A DNA stretch of 8,635 nt from Omnitrophica bacterium RIFCSPLOWO2_01_FULL_45_10b (lineage in GTDB: Bacteria > Omnitrophota > Omnitrophia > Omnitrophales > Danuiimicrobiaceae), in contig MHFM01000008.1 in the NCBI GenBank assembly GCA_001804205.1, positions 3,526 to 12,160 of the forward strand. Direction: 5' to 3'. Below the pieces are notes generated by a model, which was not told the DNA's origin, made no database searches, and saw only the letters and a program-made list of their open reading frames with translations. Below, piece after piece: positions 6,085-8,635 of this stretch. Position 1 is the first letter of the stretch. Each line of letters begins with the position of its first letter. The position numbers were made by a program, and so were the translations under genes.

Positions 6085-6114
6085 TTATCGAGAAAATCGA
6101 TAATGGGCTTTTTT
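6078..6114 (+). terminator. Intrinsic (Rho-independent) terminator
   Basis: A 13-base perfect stem, AAGCCCATTATCG (6078-6090) with CGATAATGGGCTT (6098-6110), closes a 7-base loop (AGAAAAT), followed by a run of Ts (6109-6114). No mismatch or bulge is present. It ends the structured RNA at 5889 and lies 66 bases before the next ATG (6180), so it can act as an attenuator for the genes after it. Confidence 0.85.
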
Positions 6115-6122
6115 ATTGTCTG

Positions 6123-6148
6123 GTAGCAACAGGTACGCATTTTGCTAC
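6123..6148 (+). other. Hairpin in the 5' leader of the 6180 gene
   Basis: GTAGCAA (6123-6129) is perfectly complementary to TTGCTAC (6142-6148), with a 12-base loop. No T-run follows, so it is not a terminator. It lies between the attenuator-like terminator and the ribosome site at 6165. Its loop contains a third copy of the AACAGGTA word seen twice in hairpin 1 of the upstream RNA. Role unknown. Confidence 0.4.
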
Positions 6149-6179
6149 TTGAAATTTTTAAAGAAAGGAGGAAAATAAG

Positions 6180-6389
6180 ATGCTTCGCGCGACAAACCCA
6201 ACGAGATTTTGGGTCAGAAAGCGGACTTCGCATCATCCGGTGAAGTTAACGGCCCTGACCTATTTAAGGGAAGCGCTGTTGGATGGGCGGTATGAGGAAT
6301 GCGCGTTCGCGATCGAGGTTGCAAAAGAATTTGGCGCTCAAGAATTTGAGGTCCAAAATCTTTTAGAAGATCCGCGCCGCAAACCTTAA
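6180..6389 (+). CDS. Small protein of unknown function (69 residues)
   Basis: I do not recognise this family. It is likely a real gene because ATG 6180 has one of the best ribosome sites in the window, AAGGAGG at 6165-6171 with an 8-base gap. The N-terminus is strongly basic (RATNPTRFWVRKRTSHH), then two probable amphipathic helices follow (about 22-36, LTALTYLREALLDG; about 38-51, YEECAFAIEVAKEFG), and an acidic segment (EFEVQNLLEDP) ends in RRKP. There is no signal peptide or membrane helix and a single Cys (41), so it should be a soluble cytosolic protein, possibly nucleic-acid- or protein-binding from its charge layout. It sits 66 bases after an attenuator-like terminator and 65 bases before phhB on the same strand, so the two genes may share the leader's control. 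The function cannot be inferred. Confidence 0.65.
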   Translation: MLRATNPTRFWVRKRTSHHPVKLTALTYLREALLDGRYEECAFAIEVAKEFGAQEFEVQNLLEDPRRKP

Positions 6390-6444
6390 CAATCTTCCGT
6401 CATTTGAATGGATGGGATCAGATGGCGGAGGATTGCGAACCGTT

Positions 6445-6450
6445 GGAGGA
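6445..6450 (+). promoter_or_regulatory. Ribosome binding site that fixes the phhB start
   Basis: GGAGGA at 6445-6450 stands 4 bases before the ATG at 6455. The longer in-frame starts (TTG at 6404 and ATG at 6422) lack a comparable site, and the extra residues they add (WDQMAEDCEPLEEK) do not resemble the family, so 6455 is preferred. Confidence 0.65.
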
Positions 6451-6454
6451 GAAA

Positions 6455-6823
6455 ATGGCAGCATCTTCTGCCCATGAATTGACAAAAAAGAAATGCAAGC
6501 CTTGCGCACAAGGAGCACTGCCGTTTTCATTGGCACAAGCCAAAGAAGCCGTTCGGCAGATTCCCGGATGGATTTTGGCCAACGATGGGAAAAGCATTTC
6601 CCGTGAGTTTGCCATGAAAAATTTTTTAGCAGCGGTCCATCTGATTGGTTTGATCGCAGAGGTAGCCGAGGGCGAGGACCATCATCCCGATCTTCATTTA
6701 ACGGGCTATCGAAAACTTCGTATTGAATTGGCCACCCATTCGATTGGCGGCCTTTCCGAAAATGATTTTATCCTGGCAGCAAAGATTGATGAGCTCCCCA
6801 AAGAACTTAAAAAATCAGCTTAA
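6455..6823 (+). CDS. phhB: Pterin-4a-carbinolamine dehydratase (PCD/DCoH family)
   Basis: This enzyme dehydrates 4a-hydroxytetrahydrobiopterin to the quinonoid dihydropterin, which recycles the cofactor of aromatic amino acid hydroxylases. From the chosen ATG the product is 122 residues, a common bacterial length. It begins with the lead-in LTKKKCKPCAQG (Cys14, Cys17) seen in many bacterial members, then IPGWIL, ISREFAMKNF, AEVAEGEDHHPDLHLTGY and LATHSIGGLSENDF. The active-site histidines are His76, His77 and His95, and Asp104 completes the family pattern. All are present, so it should be active. It follows the 69-residue protein on the same strand and may be read from the same leader. No phenylalanine hydroxylase gene is in the window. 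PCD genes also occur in genomes without such hydroxylases, where their role is debated, so the pathway here is uncertain. Confidence 0.94.
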   Translation: MAASSAHELTKKKCKPCAQGALPFSLAQAKEAVRQIPGWILANDGKSISREFAMKNFLAAVHLIGLIAEVAEGEDHHPDLHLTGYRKLRIELATHSIGGLSENDFILAAKIDELPKELKKSA

Positions 6824-6876
6824 GTCCAACCTTTTTTATTCCGATGACCCTAATTGAATATCGTGTGTTATAGCCC

Positions 6877-7662
6877 ATGCAAATCAAACCGATTCTCCTA
6901 AAGAAAACAATCATTTGGGCTTTTTGCCTTGTGATCCCGTTTGCTTTATTTGGTTGCGGTACTTCACATCCTGGCGGGGCTCCCGGCGTTATTTCCATTA
7001 TTCCGGGCGGCGGAACCTCCATTTCAATTCCCCAAGATTTAGTTCATCAAGTAGCGCGGATGGAAACATTGTGGCGGATCAGTAAAATGTATGGTGTGGA
7101 CCAACGGGCCATCATGAAAGCCAATGGTTTAAGAAATCCTTCTTCCATTAAGGTGGGGCAAAGATTGTTAATTCCAAAAGCAGCTCAAATTGCTTCCATC
7201 GTCCCCATTTATAATGTACGGTCATGGCAATATATTGTGATCCATCATAGCGCTACGCATGAAGGCAGCGCTTTGACCATCGATGCGCTTCATTATCGAC
7301 GTGGATTTGAAAACGGTCTTGGTTATCATTTCTTGATTGATAATGGGACTGCCGGAAAAAGAGCGGGCCAGATTGAAGCCGGGCCGCGCTGGGTCAAACA
7401 AATGGACGGAGCGCACTGCAATGCGAGTGGGATGAATGAGCATGGAATCGGAATTTGTTTAATTGGTAACTTTTCGGAACGCTATGTTTCTGACGATCAA
7501 CTCAACTCACTCGTTCTTCTTGTCAATGCGCTCAGGAAGCATTATCGTATCCCCATGAGTCGCATTTTACGGCATGGAGATGTTCCCGGGAAAAATACGG
7601 AATGTCCAGGCAAGTTTTTCCCATGGGATGAATTCAAGCGCAGGCTTAACGCCGCAGGATGA
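6877..7662 (+). CDS. Lipoprotein LysM and N-acetylmuramoyl-L-alanine amidase (amidase_2/PGRP)
   Basis: This is a peptidoglycan amidase that would cut the bond between N-acetylmuramic acid and L-alanine in the stem peptide. The 261 residues begin with a basic, hydrophobic signal ending ALFGC (predicted lipidated Cys27), so it should be a membrane-anchored periplasmic lipoprotein. A Gly/Pro-rich linker (about 28-52) leads to one LysM peptidoglycan-binding domain (about 57-100, METLWRISKMYGV..IKVGQRLLIP). The amidase_2 domain (about 118-258) has VIHHSAT with Zn ligand His123, GLGYHFLID with Tyr150, and LRHGDVPGKNTECPG with His233, Lys239 and Cys243. The Zn and catalytic set looks complete. There is no convincing Shine-Dalgarno at ATG 6877, but the signal peptide fits this start. 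It is 53 bases after phhB with no terminator seen between. It may act in wall turnover or recycling. Confidence 0.93.
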   Translation: MQIKPILLKKTIIWAFCLVIPFALFGCGTSHPGGAPGVISIIPGGGTSISIPQDLVHQVARMETLWRISKMYGVDQRAIMKANGLRNPSSIKVGQRLLIPKAAQIASIVPIYNVRSWQYIVIHHSATHEGSALTIDALHYRRGFENGLGYHFLIDNGTAGKRAGQIEAGPRWVKQMDGAHCNASGMNEHGIGICLIGNFSERYVSDDQLNSLVLLVNALRKHYRIPMSRILRHGDVPGKNTECPGKFFPWDEFKRRLNAAG

Positions 7663-7805
7663 TCCCACCACCTGCTTGCTATGGGCGTGTCGTCATTGCG
7701 AGGACTGCCGCCGAAAGCGGCGGGACGAAGCAATCTCTGTTCTTAGATTGCTTCTGCGCCTTCGGCGCATCGCAATGACGGTCTTAACCAACAGGTGGTT
7801 GGGAT
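7662..7805. repeat. Outer inverted repeat enclosing the 7691-7780 palindrome
   Basis: ATCCCACCACCTG (7662-7674) is complementary to CAGGTGGTTGGGAT (7792-7805) except for one bulged base, and the match continues weakly inward. The two arms flank the unrelated palindromic repeat at 7691-7780. The left arm starts at the last base of the amidase stop codon. The right arm contains the only ribosome-site-like sequence (AGGTGG, 7793-7798) for the next gene and ends within its ATG. The arms may be an older hairpin split by the repeat, or an outer part of one larger element. Confidence 0.6.
7691..7780. repeat. Compound palindromic intergenic repeat (CGTCATTGCGAG type)
   Basis: The outer arms CGTCATTGCG (7691-7700) and CGCAATGACG (7771-7780) match perfectly. 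The inner arms GAAGCAATCT (7727-7736) and AGATTGCTTC (7745-7754) also match perfectly. Each side carries its own small hairpin: CCGC-CGAAA-GCGG near 7708-7720, and TGCGCC-TTC-GGCGCA at 7755-7769. The whole can fold as a cruciform-like, four-stem element. Repeats with these end sequences are widely dispersed in many bacterial genomes. No transposase is present. Confidence 0.85.
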
Positions 7806-8635
7806 GACTTTTATCTTTATGAAGAAAGCAGCATTGGCACTTTGTTTTTTATGCGCTTTCTTTGGCATTCCCGCTTCAAAACCTTTTTTGACTGCCTCGT
7901 CAAATTCAGATTTTATTCGTTATTCTAGTCCTGAATTTCTGGCCTTCAACGAGCTGATCAGCCTCTCAGAAAATCCCGATCCTGCGAGCCCGCTTCGGGA
8001 AAAATTAAATCGGCTTTGGACTACCCCCATTATTTCGAATGAAGCTTATTATCGCGGCGCGCGGCCTGCTGAAAAAATTCATCCTGTTCTCGGAGTGCCT
8101 TATTTGCGTATCGCAACTTGGAATATCGAAAAGTCCTTTCAAATTCCAAATGCTATTTCAGTTTTTACAAATCCCGTAGCTTATCAGGCAATGATTGATT
8201 TGAAAAAAGCGCCCGTAGATACTTTTGAACATCAAACAGCTTTGCGTCAGCGGGATGCATTGGCCCAAGCGGATGTCGTCTTTCTTCAAGAGATGGACAT
8301 TGGCGTCAAGCGCTCCGAATATCGCGACGGCACACGGGAATTGGCTGAGGCCTTATCAATGAATTATGCTTATGGAGCGGAATATCTTGAAATTGATCCC
8401 GCCTATTTAGGGACGGAAGCCATTCATTTGGAAGGAGGACAAGAAGACCAAGACGCGATGGATTATTTTCGAGCTGACCCTGAAAAGTATAAAGGGCTTT
8501 TTGGTTCTGCCGTGCTCAGCCGCTATCCGATTAAATCCGTGACCATTTTTCCTTTAGAGAATCAAGGTTACGACTGGTATTCGGGTGAGAAAAACAAAAC
8601 CACCTTTCTTGAGAAAACCCGCCGCTTTGGCGCAA
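7804..8635 (+). CDS. Secreted endonuclease/exonuclease/phosphatase-family protein, 3'-truncated
   Basis: The frame is open from ATG 7804 to the window end (277 codons), so the C-terminus is missing. The N-terminus (MTFIFMKKAALALCFLCAFFGIPAS) is a signal peptide; the second ATG at 7819 would give a more usual signal (MKKAALALC), but only 7804 has a ribosome-like AGGTGG (7793-7798). After about 75 residues of unassigned helical sequence comes the EEP fold: LRIATWNIEKS (Asn107), DVVFLQEMD (Glu163, metal ligand) and GSAVLSRYPI (234-243, the counterpart of GNAILSRYPI). The catalytic His/Asp motifs near the C-terminus are beyond the window. Family members are DNases, sphingomyelinase-like or inositol-phosphate phosphatases, so the substrate is open. 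An insert between 198 and 230 (acidic, EGGQEDQDAMD) looks larger than usual. It follows the amidase gene and the compound repeat. Confidence 0.85.
   Translation, partial: MTFIFMKKAALALCFLCAFFGIPASKPFLTASSNSDFIRYSSPEFLAFNELISLSENPDPASPLREKLNRLWTTPIISNEAYYRGARPAEKIHPVLGVPYLRIATWNIEKSFQIPNAISVFTNPVAYQAMIDLKKAPVDTFEHQTALRQRDALAQADVVFLQEMDIGVKRSEYRDGTRELAEALSMNYAYGAEYLEIDPAYLGTEAIHLEGGQEDQDAMDYFRADPEKYKGLFGSAVLSRYPIKSVTIFPLENQGYDWYSGEKNKTTFLEKTRRFGA

Larger units (their letters stand above)
5889..6114 (+). ncRNA. Candidate structured leader RNA (attenuator/riboswitch-like) or small RNA; class unknown
   Basis: This gene-poor stretch folds into several hairpins between a candidate promoter and an intrinsic terminator, giving an RNA of about 225 bases. 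Hairpin 1: TTTTGTAA (5889-5896) with TTACAAAA (5939-5946), 8 perfect pairs, extended inside by AGGTA (5898-5902) against TACC (5930-5933). Hairpin 2: CCACA (5956-5960) with TGTGG (5966-5970). Hairpin 3: GTTTATCG (5974-5981) with CGATAAGC (5991-5998), 8 pairs including one U-G. Hairpin 4: TGGG/TTT (6020-6027, bulged C) with AAACCCA (6052-6058), enclosing GGGGT (6029-6033) with ACTCC (6041-6045). Hairpin 5: TTTAGA (6065-6070) with TCTAAA (6074-6079). I could not match it to a known riboswitch, 6S, SRP or tmRNA pattern. A frame of 45 codons from ATG 5911 to TGA 6048 also crosses it, without a good ribosome site, and could be a leader peptide. Confidence 0.5.

Noticed and set aside
5974..6103. Second alternative pairing between hairpin 3 (TTATCG/CGATAA) and the terminator stem
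   Set aside because: Only 6 A/T-rich pairs would form, in competition with a 13-pair stem; not convincing beside the 8-pair TGGGCTTT pairing.
5889..6114. Assignment as 6S RNA, tmRNA, T-box or cobalamin riboswitch
   Set aside because: There is no closing terminal stem as in 6S, no tmRNA tail or alanine acceptor, no T-box TGGNACCGCG sequence, and only a fragmentary likeness (GCCAC) to the cobalamin core.
6404..6454. Longer phhB with TTG start at 6404
   Set aside because: The extra 17 residues do not resemble the family and there is no good ribosome site; GGAGGA before 6455 decides the start.
7574..7807. Plus-strand frame of 77 codons over the amidase end and repeat
   Set aside because: It is out of frame with the amidase gene and mostly encoded by the palindromic repeat.
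1..8635. CRISPR arrays, tRNA/rRNA genes, transposases, phage or toxin-antitoxin genes
   Set aside because: I saw no regularly spaced direct repeats, cloverleaf sequences or matching protein motifs on either strand.

Overview
The window comes from a diderm (Gram-negative-type) bacterium. It carries lpxD for lipid A synthesis, three proteins with lipobox or secretion-type N-termini, and a lipoprotein peptidoglycan amidase. GC content is moderate (mid-40s % by eye), genes are tightly packed, and two common palindromic repeat families sit between genes. This would suit an uncultured lineage such as Omnitrophota or a relative, but no marker gene here fixes the phylum, so that placement is inference.

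Layout, left to right. A 5'-truncated CPBP-type intramembrane protease (3-404) carries near its 3' end the -35 element of a good promoter for an overlapping Fe-S operon (509-3070): a NifS/IscS-type cysteine desulfurase, an Mrp/ApbC-type P-loop scaffold with an N-terminal MIP18 (DUF59) domain, and a small DUF971 protein. The last two together reproduce, as two overlapping genes, the domain order of plastid HCF101. A palindromic repeat (3101-3165) separates this operon from folE (GTP cyclohydrolase I), which converges on lpxD with a 6-base gap. lpxD diverges from an unknown lipoprotein gene (4921-5817); the two appear to be served by back-to-back promoters whose -35 hexamers overlap.

The 362-base stretch 5818-6179 has no convincing protein gene. 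It holds a promoter-like sequence, several strong RNA hairpins and an intrinsic terminator. One segment (6020-6027) is a perfect copy of part of the terminator's 3' arm and can pair with the terminator's 5' arm. This is the layout of a transcription attenuator or riboswitch. It lies ahead of a 69-residue unknown protein and a pterin-4a-carbinolamine dehydratase (phhB). It is the best candidate here for something undescribed.

The right end holds a lipoprotein LysM/N-acetylmuramoyl-L-alanine amidase, a complex palindromic repeat nested inside a second inverted repeat, and the first 277 codons of a secreted endonuclease/exonuclease/phosphatase-family protein that runs off the window. Linked themes are Fe-S cluster assembly (three genes), pterin chemistry (folE, phhB) and the cell envelope (lpxD, lipoproteins, amidase).
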